DNA of 64,000 nt from CAZABC01 sp964483405. Its GTDB lineage: Bacteria; Chloroflexota; Limnocylindria; Limnocylindrales; CSP1-4. The stretch lies in contig CAZABC010000009.1 of assembly GCA_964483405.1 (NCBI GenBank), positions 1 through 64,000 of the forward strand, given 5' to 3'. The position numbers were made by a program, and so were the translations under genes. Shown here piece by piece: positions 1 through 8,372 of this stretch (its first letter is position 1; each line of letters starts with the position of its first letter). The notes under the pieces were generated by a model. The model was not told the DNA's origin. It ran no database searches and saw only the letters and a list, made by a program, of their open reading frames with translations.

Positions 1-2276
1 GTCTCGACGTTGGTGACCCAGTCGCGCATCGCCTCGTTGATGGCGTCCTTGAGCGTCGCGCTCCCCGACGTCACCGGCCGGACCTCGGCCCCGAGGGCGC
101 GCATCCGCCCGACGTTCGGCGCCTGGCGGGCGACGTCCTCGGCGCCCATGTAGACGACGCACGGCAGGCCGAGGAGCGCGCAGGCGGTCGCCGTCGCGAC
201 GCCGTGCTGGCCGGCCCCGGTCTCCGCGATGACCCGGGACTTGCCGAGCCTCCGGGTCAGGAGCGCCTGGCCGAGGGCGTTGTTGATCTTGTGGGCCCCG
301 GTGAGGGCGAGGTCCTCGCGCTTGAGGTGGAGCCGGAGGATCGAGGGAAGGAGGGCCGTCGTCCCGGCCGCGGCCGCCAGCGTCCGGGCGGCGTCGAGCG
401 TCTCGTCGGCGAGCCGGTCGGCTCGGTAGAGGGCCGTCGGCCGGCCGGCGAACCCGGCGAGGCGGTCGCGGAGCTCCGCCCAGAACCGGGGGTCCTCGCG
501 GAGGGCGAGGTACGCCCGCTCGAGCTGCTCGAGCGCGGCCATGAGCGTCTCGGGCACGTAGCGTCCGCCGAACGCGCGGTCGGTGCCCCAGCGCCCCCGC
601 TCGTCGGCGTCGATGAGGCCCGGGTCGACGGGGGTCGGGCGCGACGCGACGGTCGGGCGGTCGAGCCGGGCGGCCCTCGCCCGCTTCGCGAAGAGGGCGA
701 CGCGCAGCGGGTCCTTGCGCGGCCGTTCGCCGGCCGTCCGGGGCGCCTCGACGCCGGACGCGACGTCGACGCCGACGGCGGGGATGTCGAGCAGCGCGGC
801 GCCGACGTTCGCCGGGTCGAGCCCGCCGGCGAGGATGACCGGGACCTCGCGGGCGACCGCCGCCGCGAGCGCCGTCGCGGGCCGCCGGCCGGTGCCGCCC
901 GGGTGCGGGCCGCCGCCGGTGTCGAGGAGGATCCGCTCGGCGCCGGCCGCGAGGTAGGTCCGGGCCCGCTCGACCAGGCCGGCCACGACCGACGGGTCGG
1001 ACGGTCGCCCGGCGGCTTCCGCCGTCCCGGCGGCATCGGTCATCGCCCCGGCCGCCTCCGGTGGCAGGTGGACGACCTTCCACACGGTCCGGCCGGTCCG
1101 GGCGAGGGCGGCCACGACCGACGGCGGCTCGGCGCCATGGAGCTGGACGACGTCCGGATCGACCGCCTCGACGATCGAGGCGAGCTCCTCCGCCGAGCGA
1201 TCCACGACGAGGACGACGACCCGCGGGCGGGCGGCCGGTTGCGCGGTCCGCCGGAGCGCCCCGGCGAGGCCGACGGCCTCGACGAGGCGGAGCGCCCGCG
1301 GCGTGCCGGGCACGAGGTTGAGGCCGACCGCGTCGACGCCGGCCCGTACGGCGGCCCGCATCCCGTTGCCGTCGGTGACCCCGCAGACCTTGACGAGCGG
1401 CGTCCGATCGGCGGCCGCGGGGTCGACCGGGTCGGCGCCGGCACCGACGAACGCCCGGACGGCGGCGGCCGGGTCGGGCGATCGCATCAGCGCCTCGCCG
1501 ATGAGCGCGGCGTCGTAGCCGATCGCCCGCCAGTCGCGGAGCTGCTCGGGCGAGCGGACCCCCGACTCGGCGATCGCGATGCGGTCCGCGGGGATGGCCG
1601 ACCGGAGTCGTGCCGCCCGGTCGAGGTCGACCGCGAGCGTCCGAAGGTCCCGGTTGTTGAGGCCGACGAGCCGGGCCCGGGTCCCGAGCGCCCGCTCGAG
1701 CTCCCGCTCGTCGTGAGCCTCGACGAGCGGCTCGAGCCCGAGGTCGAGCGCCGCGTCGACGAGCCGGCCGAGCCGCCGCGCCGGGTGGAGGGCGGCGAGC
1801 AGCAGGACGAGGTCGGCGCCGGCGGCGCGGAGGAGCGGCAGCTGGCGCGGGTCGACGACGAACTCCTTGGCCAGAACCGGGACCGCGACGGCCGCCCGGA
1901 CGGCCCGCAGGTCGTCGACCGAGCCGCCGAACCAGTGCGGCTCGCAGAGGACCGAGACGGCGGCCGCGCCGCCGGTGGCGTAGGCCCGAGCCCGCGCGAC
2001 GACGTCGTCGCCGGCCGCGATCGCCCCCGCAGACGGCGACGACCGCTTGACCTCGGCGATGACGTGGAGGCCGGGGGCGGCGAGCCGCTCGGCGATGGGG
2101 CGCGGCGGTGGCGCCGCAGCGGCGCGGCGTGCGAGCTCGCGGAGCGAGACCCCGTCGAGCTCGCGGTCGACGTCCGCGGCCCGCCGGGCGGCGATCTCCG
2201 CGACGACGCCGGCGCCGGCGCGTCGGGTCGTCGCCGCCGGACGAGCCGTCGCGGATCGCGCCCCGGTCCCGGTCAT
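1..2276 (-). CDS. trpCFB: TrpC-TrpF-TrpB fusion (partial at left edge)
   Basis: One uninterrupted minus-strand frame covers three enzymes of Trp synthesis. Residues ~1-285 are indole-3-glycerol-phosphate synthase (EVKRSSPSAG, AKEFVVDP, GLNNRDL, ESGVRSPEQL). Residues ~293-540 are phosphoribosylanthranilate isomerase (VKVCGVTD, VVQLHG, ILAGGLDPANV). From ~558 it is tryptophan synthase beta (FGGRYVPETLM, GRPTAL), with the PLP lysine in TGAHKINNALG near residue 663. I checked codon phase by hand across both junctions and found no stop or frame change. The ATG overlaps the trpD stop as ATGA. The beta subunit is cut by the window edge, so its C-terminal half is not seen; trpA probably follows. TrpC-TrpF fusions are well known, whereas fusion onward to TrpB is unusual in bacteria. 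Confidence 0.9.
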   Translation of the reverse strand, partial: MTGTGARSATARPAATTRRAGAGVVAEIAARRAADVDRELDGVSLRELARRAAAAPPPRPIAERLAAPGLHVIAEVKRSSPSAGAIAAGDDVVARARAYATGGAAAVSVLCEPHWFGGSVDDLRAVRAAVAVPVLAKEFVVDPRQLPLLRAAGADLVLLLAALHPARRLGRLVDAALDLGLEPLVEAHDERELERALGTRARLVGLNNRDLRTLAVDLDRAARLRSAIPADRIAIAESGVRSPEQLRDWRAIGYDAALIGEALMRSPDPAAAVRAFVGAGADPVDPAAADRTPLVKVCGVTDGNGMRAAVRAGVDAVGLNLVPGTPRALRLVEAVGLAGALRRTAQPAARPRVVVLVVDRSAEELASIVEAVDPDVVQLHGAEPPSVVAALARTGRTVWKVVHLPPEAAGAMTDAAGTAEAAGRPSDPSVVAGLVERARTYLAAGAERILLDTGGGPHPGGTGRRPATALAAAVAREVPVILAGGLDPANVGAALLDIPAVGVDVASGVEAPRTAGERPRKDPLRVALFAKRARAARLDRPTVASRPTPVDPGLIDADERGRWGTDRAFGGRYVPETLMAALEQLERAYLALREDPRFWAELRDRLAGFAGRPTALYRADRLADETLDAARTLAAAAGTTALLPSILRLHLKREDLALTGAHKINNALGQALLTRRLGKSRVIAETGAGQHGVATATACALLGLPCVVYMGAEDVARQAPNVGRMRALGAEVRPVTSGSATLKDAINEAMRDWVTNVE

Positions 2277-3313
2277 CGGACACCTCCGGCGGCGTCCGCC
2301 GCGGCACACGCGTCGGCCCGGAGCGCCTCGACCAGCGCGGTCGGCGCCCCCGACGCGATCGCGTGGGCCGCCCGGTCGACGCCCGCGGCGAGGTCGTCGA
2401 CCGCGCCGGCGGCCAGGAACGCGGCGGCCGCATTGAGCAGCACGGCGTCGCGGCGCGGCCCGGGGTCGCCGGCGAGGACCGCCTCGACCATCGCCGCGTT
2501 CTCCTCGGGGGTACCGCCGGCGAGCGCCGCGAGCGGCGCCGGCTCGAGGCCGAACGCCTCGGGGTCGACCCCGTACGTCTCGATCCCGTCGGGCCGGACG
2601 TCGTGGACGACCCCGCTCCCGTCGAGCGGCAGCTCGTCGACCCCGGCCCCGTGGACGACGATCGTCCTGGCCGTCCCGAGACGCCGAGCGACCTCGGCCA
2701 TCCGGCCGGCCGCGGCCGCGTCGCCGACGCCGAGCACCTGGCGATCGACGCCGGCCGGGTTCGTCAGCGGCCCGAGGAGGTTGAAGGCGGTCCGGATCCC
2801 GAGCTCGCGACGGGTCGGACCGGCATGCCGCATCGCCGGGTGGAAGGCCGGTGCGAAGAGGAAGGCGAACCCGCGTACCCGGAGCGCGTCGCCGGCCGAG
2901 GTCGCGTCGTGGTCGGTGCGGATCCCAAGGGCGTCGAGGACGTCGGCCGCGCCCGCCCTCGAGGTGATCGCCCGGTTGCCGTGCTTGGCGACGGGGATCC
3001 CCGCGCCGGCGACGACGAGCGCGGCGGTCGTCGAGATGTTGAACGTGCCGCTCCCGTCGCCGCCCGTCCCGACGACGTCGATGGCGCCGGCCGGCGCCTC
3101 GACCCGGACGACCCGGTCGCGCATCGCCGCGGCGAACCCGGCAAGCTCGTCGATCGTCTCGCCGCGCATCCGGAGGGCGACGAGGAGCGCGGCGAGCTGG
3201 GCCGGCGTCGCCTCGCCGTCCATGACGGCGCCCATCGCGGCGCGGGCGGCGTCGAGGTCGAGGGTGCCGCCGTCGACGATCGTGGCGAGGGCGGCCCGGA
3301 CGACGTCGCTCAC
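2273..3313 (-). CDS. trpD: Anthranilate phosphoribosyltransferase
   Basis: 346 residues, normal for TrpD. It transfers phosphoribose from PRPP to anthranilate, the second step of Trp synthesis. The PRPP-binding glycine-rich motif GTGGDGSGTFNIST is present, followed by KHGNRAITSRAGAADVLDALG, both diagnostic of the family; the N-terminal helical part (residues ~1-70) is intact. I chose the GTG at 3311-3313 because it overlaps the trpG stop (GTGA) and begins VSDVVRAALATIVDGG, which matches the usual N-terminus; the longer upstream frame is a shadow of trpG. The stop overlaps the trpCFB start by four bases, so translation is probably coupled. Confidence 0.95.
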   Translation of the reverse strand: MSDVVRAALATIVDGGTLDLDAARAAMGAVMDGEATPAQLAALLVALRMRGETIDELAGFAAAMRDRVVRVEAPAGAIDVVGTGGDGSGTFNISTTAALVVAGAGIPVAKHGNRAITSRAGAADVLDALGIRTDHDATSAGDALRVRGFAFLFAPAFHPAMRHAGPTRRELGIRTAFNLLGPLTNPAGVDRQVLGVGDAAAAGRMAEVARRLGTARTIVVHGAGVDELPLDGSGVVHDVRPDGIETYGVDPEAFGLEPAPLAALAGGTPEENAAMVEAVLAGDPGPRRDAVLLNAAAAFLAAGAVDDLAAGVDRAAHAIASGAPTALVEALRADACAAADAAGGVR

Positions 3314-4056
3314 CGGGCGCTCCCCGCCGGCGCGTCGGCGTACTCGGTCGCGCCCGGCTCGGCGGCATCGCCCGGCTCGGCGGGCTCGATCGGCCCGCCG
3401 GGTGTCGCGAGCCCCTGGGTCGCGAACGTGCCGGTCGCCGCGTCGAGGCGCGTCGCCTCCCCCTCTCCGGCGAGCCGGAGGAAGTTCGCGAGCAGGTGCG
3501 GCCCCTGCGGCGTCAGGACCGACTCGGGATGGAACTGGACCCCCTCCATCGGCAGCGTCGCGTGGCGGATGCCCATGATCACGCGGTCGTCTTCGCTCAT
3601 CGCGCTGACCCGCAAGTCGGCCGGCAGCGTCGAGGGCTCGACGCACAGCGAGTGGTACCGGGCGGCGAGGAACGACGGCGGCATGCCTGCGAGCAGGCCG
3701 GCGCCGTCGTGGGTCACCTCCGACGCCTCGCCGTGGACGAGGGTCGGTGCCCGGACGATCGTCGCGCCGTACGCGGCGGCCATCGACTGCATCCCGAGGC
3801 AGACGCCGAGCAGCGGGATCGATCGCTCGGCGGCGACCCGGATCGCGTCGACCGAGACGCCCGCGGCCGACGGGTCGCCCGGGCCCGGCGAAACGACGAT
3901 GCCCCGCAGATCGGCCGTCGGGTCGGCGGCGAGCGCCTCGATCCCGGCCCGGTCGATCGCGTCGTTCCGGACGACCCGCACGTCGGCGCCGGCCGCCAGC
4001 AGCGCCTGGACAAGGTTGAAGGTGAAGCTGTCGTAGTTGTCGACGACGAGGATCAC
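3310..4056 (-). CDS. trpG: Anthranilate synthase component II (glutamine amidotransferase)
   Basis: 248 residues. It hydrolyses glutamine and channels ammonia to TrpE. Class I amidotransferase features: VVDNYDSFTFNL at the N-terminus, the oxyanion region VVSPGPGDP, nucleophile Cys ~86 in GVCLGMQ, and the His/Glu pair in QFHPES. The start is a GTG overlapping the trpE stop (GTGA). The last ~45 residues are a Pro/Ala/Glu-rich tail beyond the usual ~195-residue domain, likely disordered. It could in principle also serve PabB, but the neighbours are all trp genes. Confidence 0.95.
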   Translation of the reverse strand: MILVVDNYDSFTFNLVQALLAAGADVRVVRNDAIDRAGIEALAADPTADLRGIVVSPGPGDPSAAGVSVDAIRVAAERSIPLLGVCLGMQSMAAAYGATIVRAPTLVHGEASEVTHDGAGLLAGMPPSFLAARYHSLCVEPSTLPADLRVSAMSEDDRVIMGIRHATLPMEGVQFHPESVLTPQGPHLLANFLRLAGEGEATRLDAATGTFATQGLATPGGPIEPAEPGDAAEPGATEYADAPAGSAR

Positions 4057-5690
4057 CGGCGGCTCCCCGGAGCGTCGTCGGGCGCGCCGGCCCCGGTCCC
4101 GACGGCCGGGTCCGCGGTCGGCGCCGGGCCGCCGAGCCCCGCGGCGAGCTCGATCGCCTGGCGGAGCGCGGCCGCCTTGTGCTCGGTCTCGGCGAACTCC
4201 GCCTCGGGCACGCTGCCCTTCACGATGCCGGCCCCGGTGTGGACGTGGGCAAGCCCGCCGGCGAGGACCGCGCTCCGGATCGTGATCGCCGTGTCGAGGT
4301 TGCCGTCGTAGCCGAGATAGCCGACCGCCCCGCCGTAGAGGCCCCGTCGCTCGCGCTCGGCGGCCGCGATGAGCTGCATCGCCCGGACCTTCGGCGCCCC
4401 AGAGAGCGTGCCGGCGGGGAAGACCGCCCGGAGCGCGTCGAGCGCATCGGCGTCCGGCCGGAGCCGGCCCTCGACGTGCGACACGAGATGGAGCACGTGG
4501 CTGTACCGCTCGACCTCCATGTAGCGGGTCACGGCGACCGTGCCCGGGCGGGCGACCCGGCCGATGTCGTTCCGGCCGAGGTCGACGAGCATGACGTGCT
4601 CGGCTCGCTCCTTCGGATCGCGCTGGAGCTGCTCGGCGAGGAGGGCGTCCTCGCGCGGATCGGCGCCGCGCGGGCGGGTTCCGGCGATCGGGTGGGTCGT
4701 CAGCCGGTCGCCCTCGACCTGGAGCAGGAGCTCCGGCGACGCCCCGACGACCTCGAACGTCGGCAGCCGGACGAAGAACAGGTACGGGCTCGGGTTCACC
4801 CGGCGGAGGGCCCGGTAGAGCGCGATCCCGTCGATCGGACGCCCGTCGGGCCCGGCCGGCAGCTCGAGCGACTGGCGCCGGGCGAGGACGACCTGGATGG
4901 CCTCGCCGGCGGCGATCGCGTCCTTGGCGACCTCGACCGCCCGGACGTACTCGGCGTGGCCGAGGCTCGTCTCGCGCGGCTCGACCGACTCGCTCGTCGC
5001 GCCGGCGGCCGGCCACCGCGCCGCCGCGCCGGTCAGCTCCGCCGCGGACGGACGGGCCGTCCGCTCGAGCGCCTCGTGGATCGCCCGCTCGGCGATCCGG
5101 TAGCGGCCCTCCAGATCGGGCGTCTCGGTGTGGAGCGAGGCGATCGCCGACAGCTCGTGGCTGAGATGGTCGAACACGACGACGAGGTCGGTCTCGAACC
5201 AGGCCGCCGTCGGGACGCCGACCGGGTCGCGCTCGGGGAGCGGGACCGACGGCTCGAAGGCGCTGACCGCGTCGTAGGCGAGGGCGCCCACCGCGCCGCC
5301 CGAGAAGCGCGGCATGCCGTCGACGGGCTCGATCCGACGCCGGGGGACGAACGCCCGCAGCGCGGCCAGCGGGTCGGGCACGGCGCTCGCCTCGACCGGC
5401 AGGTCGGGCTCGTACCGGTCGACCGTCACCGGGCGGGTCTGGACGCGGGCGATGCCGTCGCGGACGTCGAGCAGCCGCCGTGGGCCGATGCCGAGGAAGC
5501 TGTACCGACCGAGGCGCTCGCCACCCTCGACCGACTCGAGGAGATACGCCGGACCGCCATCGTCGAGCCGGAGGAACGCGCCGATCGGCGTCTCGAGGTC
5601 GGCCGGCCGCGAGGCCCGGAGGCGGATCGTGTCGGCGTTCCCGGCGAGGCGCCGGACCTCGGCCATGCTGAGCGGGTCGCTGGTGGTCAT
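4053..5690 (-). CDS. trpE: Anthranilate synthase component I
   Basis: 545 residues. It converts chorismate plus ammonia to anthranilate, the committed step to Trp. The N-terminal half carries YLLESVEGGERLGRYSF, containing the LLES element used for Trp feedback inhibition. The C-terminal chorismate-binding half has ASPELLLQVEG, PIAGTRPRG, VDLGRNDIGRV and AGTLSGAPKVRAMQLI. PIAGTRPRG and the LLES element favour TrpE over PabB. The ATG at 5688-5690 has an AAGGA ribosome-binding site about 9 bases upstream and lies just downstream of the T-box leader. First gene of the overlapping trpE-G-D-CFB operon, so it is probably controlled both by tRNA-Trp charging and by Trp feedback. Confidence 0.95.
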   Translation of the reverse strand: MTTSDPLSMAEVRRLAGNADTIRLRASRPADLETPIGAFLRLDDGGPAYLLESVEGGERLGRYSFLGIGPRRLLDVRDGIARVQTRPVTVDRYEPDLPVEASAVPDPLAALRAFVPRRRIEPVDGMPRFSGGAVGALAYDAVSAFEPSVPLPERDPVGVPTAAWFETDLVVVFDHLSHELSAIASLHTETPDLEGRYRIAERAIHEALERTARPSAAELTGAAARWPAAGATSESVEPRETSLGHAEYVRAVEVAKDAIAAGEAIQVVLARRQSLELPAGPDGRPIDGIALYRALRRVNPSPYLFFVRLPTFEVVGASPELLLQVEGDRLTTHPIAGTRPRGADPREDALLAEQLQRDPKERAEHVMLVDLGRNDIGRVARPGTVAVTRYMEVERYSHVLHLVSHVEGRLRPDADALDALRAVFPAGTLSGAPKVRAMQLIAAAERERRGLYGGAVGYLGYDGNLDTAITIRSAVLAGGLAHVHTGAGIVKGSVPEAEFAETEHKAAALRQAIELAAGLGGPAPTADPAVGTGAGAPDDAPGSRR

Positions 5691-5740
5691 CGGGCAGGTC
5701 CTTCGCGGTGCGGCGGGGGCGGCCCCACCGCCCGTGGAAT

Positions 5741-5776
5741 CAAGAACGACCGTCGTCCTCCCGGGACGAACGGTCG
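5741..5776 (-). terminator. T-box-controlled intrinsic terminator
   Basis: On the minus strand CGACCG-TT-CGTCC pairs with GGACG-A-CGGTCG around a short CGGGA loop, followed by TTCTTGATT. It lies directly after the T-box core, where the mutually exclusive terminator is expected. The T tract is short but this is common in G+C-rich genomes. The trpE ribosome-binding site lies further down and is not sequestered, so control is more likely transcriptional than translational. Confidence 0.7.
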
Positions 5777-6060
5777 CGACCGTCCGCGGTGCCACCCTTG
5801 TTCGGCGTGTGCCGCACTCTTCCCACCGACGGGACACCCATCCGGGCGCCGATCGGCGCTGCCCGCTATCGCTGGCGCCTGCGCCGGAGCCTACTGGTCG
5901 TCCGCGGCCTGCCCGTCCGGGCTCGGCCGCCCCGCGTTCGGTCCGGAGGCTCCCGGGTCCATTCACCGCCGTCGTCGCCCCGGCTCGCACCGACCGCCGG
6001 GTCTCTGGGCCGACGAACGACGGGTACTCGTCCCGATCAACGCCCCGTGTTCGTGATGTG
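5741..6060 (-). promoter_or_regulatory. T-box riboswitch, tRNA-Trp responsive
   Basis: The trpE leader carries the canonical T-box core AACAAGGGTGGCACCGCGGA (5783-5802, minus strand). Upstream, in T-box order, are GGGACGAGTA (6025-6034), the distal stem I element CCCAGAGACC followed by GGTCGGTGCGAGCC, and a specifier loop GTGAATGGACC in which TGG (5959-5961) is the Trp codon. Uncharged tRNA-Trp should pair there and with the T-box bulge, stabilising the antiterminator. A competing terminator follows at 5747-5776. The UGG specifier agrees with the downstream trp operon. Confidence 0.92.
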
Positions 6061-6066
6061 GGCGGG

Positions 6067-6096
6067 AGTCTATGGGCGGCGGGTCCGGAGCGTCAA
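6067..6096 (-). promoter_or_regulatory. Promoter of the trp operon
   Basis: On the minus strand TTGACG (6091-6096) and TAGACT (6067-6072) are separated by 18 bases, a good housekeeping-sigma match and one of the few recognisable -35 boxes in the window. The predicted start near 6060 lies just upstream of the T-box leader. The -35 box overlaps the stop codon of the upstream methyltransferase gene. Confidence 0.65.
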
Positions 6097-6836
6097 GCGC
6101 CGCGACGGAGCTCGAGGCGCCGGACGAGCGGGACGGGACCCGGCCACCGGAGCGGCTCGGCGACGGCGCCGGCGACCCCCGCCGCCCGCGCGGCCGGGGC
6201 GAGACCGGGCGTCCTGGTCTCGAAGCGGGCCCAGGCGTCGGGCAGGTCGTACAGGAGCGCGATGCCGTCGGGCCGCAGCACGCGGAGGATCTCCCGCATG
6301 CCCGCCGGCGTGTCGGACCAGTGGTGGACGGAGAACGAGCTCAGGACGAGATCGAACGCCGCATCGGCGAACGGGAGCGTCTCGACGCGCCCCTCGACGA
6401 GCTCGACCCGCCCGTCGAGTCCGGCCGCCGCGACCCGATCGCGGGCGAGCCGGAGCATCCCGGCGTCGACGTCGAGGCCGACGAGCCGGAGCGACCCGTC
6501 ACCGCGCGCGATGCGGACGGCGAGCTCGCCCGGGCCGAGCCCGACCTCGAGGACCCGCGGCGCCGGGACGCCGGCGAGCAGCGCGAGGGCATCCGCCGCC
6601 ATCCGGTCGTAGAGCCCGCCGAGGAGGCGGCTGAACGTCGCGTCGTAGGCGCGGGCTCCCGGGGCGCTCGACGTGCGCAGGCTCGCGCCGGCGGCTCGAA
6701 TGCGGCGGCGACCCGCGACGGTGGCGGCGACCGCGAAGGCGACGCCGACCCCGGCGGCCAGGACCGAGGTGCGGCGACGATCGCGGCGGCGGGTGCGGCT
6801 CGGGCCGGACGGGTCGGACGGGTCGGACGGCGGCAT
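6093..6836 (-). CDS. Class I SAM-dependent methyltransferase, membrane-anchored
   Basis: 247 residues. A basic N-terminus (RTRRRDRRR) precedes one hydrophobic segment (~residues 19-38), suggesting a membrane anchor. The rest is a Methyltransferase_11/UbiE-like domain: SAM motif LEVGLGPGELAVRIA, acidic GLDVDAGML, then LPFADAAFDLVLSSFSVHHW and EILRVLRPDG. The substrate cannot be told from sequence; lipids or quinones are typical for this group. It lies just downstream of tRNA-Ser on the same strand and upstream of the trp promoter, and does not look co-transcribed with either. Confidence 0.8.
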   Translation of the reverse strand: MPPSDPSDPSGPSRTRRRDRRRTSVLAAGVGVAFAVAATVAGRRRIRAAGASLRTSSAPGARAYDATFSRLLGGLYDRMAADALALLAGVPAPRVLEVGLGPGELAVRIARGDGSLRLVGLDVDAGMLRLARDRVAAAGLDGRVELVEGRVETLPFADAAFDLVLSSFSVHHWSDTPAGMREILRVLRPDGIALLYDLPDAWARFETRTPGLAPAARAAGVAGAVAEPLRWPGPVPLVRRLELRRGA

Positions 6837-6852
6837 GCGGCGCTCCGGTGGC

Positions 6853-6940
6853 TGGCGGAGAGGGTGGGATTCGAACCCACGAGGCCTTGCGACCCTGCGG
6901 TTTTCAAGACCGCTCCGTTCAACCGCTCCGGCACCTCTCC
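6853..6940 (-). tRNA. tRNA-Ser(UGA)
   Basis: Minus strand, 88 bases including an encoded CCA end. Acceptor arms GGAGAGG and CCTCTCC pair; the anticodon stem GCGGT/ACCGC encloses loop CTTGAAA with anticodon TGA, reading UCA/UCN serine codons. A long variable arm and the T-arm GTGGGTTCGAATCCCAC complete a class II tRNA, as expected for serine. Confidence 0.96.
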
Positions 6941-7014
6941 GCGGCGTCTCGAGGATACCGCGGTCGCGCGGCGGCGCCGGGCCGCCGACCCGTCCGCGGT
7001 GGTACGGTCCGCGC

Positions 7015-7776
7015 ATGGGGACCGAGTTCGGGCCGCTCGCGGGACGGGCGGCCATCGTGACCGGCGCGGCGAGCGGAATCGGGCGGGCGATCGCCCGGCG
7101 ACTCGCCCGCGATGGCGCCATCGTCGGCTGTCTCGACCAGGTGCCGGCCGGCCTCGAGCTGACCGTCGGCGCGATCGAGGCCGACGGGGGCCGCGCGGTC
7201 GCGCTGCCGGCCGACGTCACCGATCCGACCCGCGTCGGCGCCGCCGTCGCCGAGCTCGAGCGGATCGCCCGGACCGATCCCCTCCTGGCCGTCCATGCGG
7301 CCGGGATCCCCGGCCACGGGTCGTTCCTCGAGACCGACGCCCGACAGTGGGACCGGATCCTCGCCGTCCACGTCCGCGGCGCCGAGATCCTGGCTCGCCG
7401 GACGCTCCCGGCGATGCTCGTCGCCGGCTGGGGCCGGATCGTCCTCATCGGCTCGGACGCGGCGATGACCGGTGCGTCGACGGTCCCCTACGCCACGGCG
7501 AAGGCGGCGCTCGTCGGGTTCACGAGGTCGCTCTCTCGAGAGGTCGCCCGCGACGGCGTCCGGGTCAACCTCGTGGCCCCCGGGCCGGTCGAGACGCCGA
7601 TGCTCCTCCAGTCCTCGCCCGCCGAGCTCGAGGCCGAGCTCGCGAGCGTGGCGCGCGGCAGCTTCCTCCAGCCCGAGGAGATCGCCGAGACGGTCGCCTT
7701 CCTGTGCGGGCCCGGCGGCGAGCCGTTCGTCGGCCAGGTCCTCTCGCCGAACGGCGGGACCGCGTTCGCCGGCTGA
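7015..7776 (+). CDS. Short-chain dehydrogenase/reductase
   Basis: 253 residues, classical SDR length. The NAD(P)-binding motif TGAASGIGRAI is at ~residues 15-25; the Asp in CLDQ after beta-2 favours NAD(H). The catalytic set is present: Ser in LIGSDAAMTGAS and YATAKAAL (YxxxK). The C-terminal part has the usual PGPVETPM and VLSPNGGTAFAG. Resembles 3-oxoacyl-ACP reductase/glucose dehydrogenase-like SDRs, but substrate is not predictable. The ATG at 7015 sits 6 bases after a TACGGT hexamer (7003-7008), so the mRNA may be leaderless. Monocistronic. Confidence 0.88.
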   Translation: MGTEFGPLAGRAAIVTGAASGIGRAIARRLARDGAIVGCLDQVPAGLELTVGAIEADGGRAVALPADVTDPTRVGAAVAELERIARTDPLLAVHAAGIPGHGSFLETDARQWDRILAVHVRGAEILARRTLPAMLVAGWGRIVLIGSDAAMTGASTVPYATAKAALVGFTRSLSREVARDGVRVNLVAPGPVETPMLLQSSPAELEAELASVARGSFLQPEEIAETVAFLCGPGGEPFVGQVLSPNGGTAFAG

Positions 7777-7819
7777 GGCGCGGCCCGCGCGGCCCGAGGC
7801 GCGGCCCGCGCGGCGCCGG

Positions 7820-8308
7820 TCAGGCCTTGACGACGAGCGTCTTGCCGATGAGGTCGTGCCAGCCCCGGCGGCGCTTGTCGACGAAGATCCAGATCAGGCC
7901 GAGGTACAGGACGGCGATCGATAGCCACAGGCCGACGAGCCGGAGGATCGCCTGGCCCATCGACGGGTTCCCGCCGGTCACCTCGTCGATGACCTTGATG
8001 CCGAGGAGGCGCATCCCGATCGTCTGGCCGGAGCGAGCCCACTGGATCGGGAAGTACCCGAAGTAGGCGACGAAGACCGCGCCGACGAGGAGGATGGAGA
8101 ACGCGCTGGTGAGCACGTCGGTGCCCATGTCGGTCGAGATACCGAGCGGAACGGCGATCACGAGGACCACCACCCAGACGGCGACGGTGATCGCGATCCC
8201 GTCGATCAGGTAGGCGATGAGGCGGCCGGCGTAGCCGCCGAGCTCGCGGCCGCCGGCAGCGGTGTCCGGCGGCGGGGTCCAGCTGCCGGACCCGGTCGGT
8301 GTCGTCAT
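7820..8308 (-). CDS. RDD family membrane protein
   Basis: 162 residues. After a Pro/Thr-rich cytoplasmic N-terminus comes the RDD domain: YAGRLIAYLIDGIAI opens TM1, two further hydrophobic segments follow, with GQTIGMRLLGIKVID between them, ending DKRRRGWHDLIGKT, the family's C-terminal signature. Function of most RDD proteins is unknown; some are proposed ion antiporters. The start has GGAGG in good position. A paralogue lies immediately upstream on the same strand, and the pair probably arose by tandem duplication. Confidence 0.85.
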   Translation of the reverse strand: MTTPTGSGSWTPPPDTAAGGRELGGYAGRLIAYLIDGIAITVAVWVVVLVIAVPLGISTDMGTDVLTSAFSILLVGAVFVAYFGYFPIQWARSGQTIGMRLLGIKVIDEVTGGNPSMGQAILRLVGLWLSIAVLYLGLIWIFVDKRRRGWHDLIGKTLVVKA

Positions 8309-8372
8309 CCTCGGTCCCTCCGTGGGTGGGCCGCCGGTGGGTGCCGGCGTCGGTGTCGGTGTCGATCGGGCG

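Noticed and set aside
204..3578. 1124-codon plus-strand frame across the trp operon
   Set aside because: Arg/Gly/Pro/Asp-rich shadow of well-conserved minus-strand trp genes; common at this G+C content.
7777..7819. Direct repeat GAGGCGCGGCCCGCGCGGC as a mobile-element scar
   Set aside because: Only two short copies in a G/C-only context; could be a weak terminator or chance.
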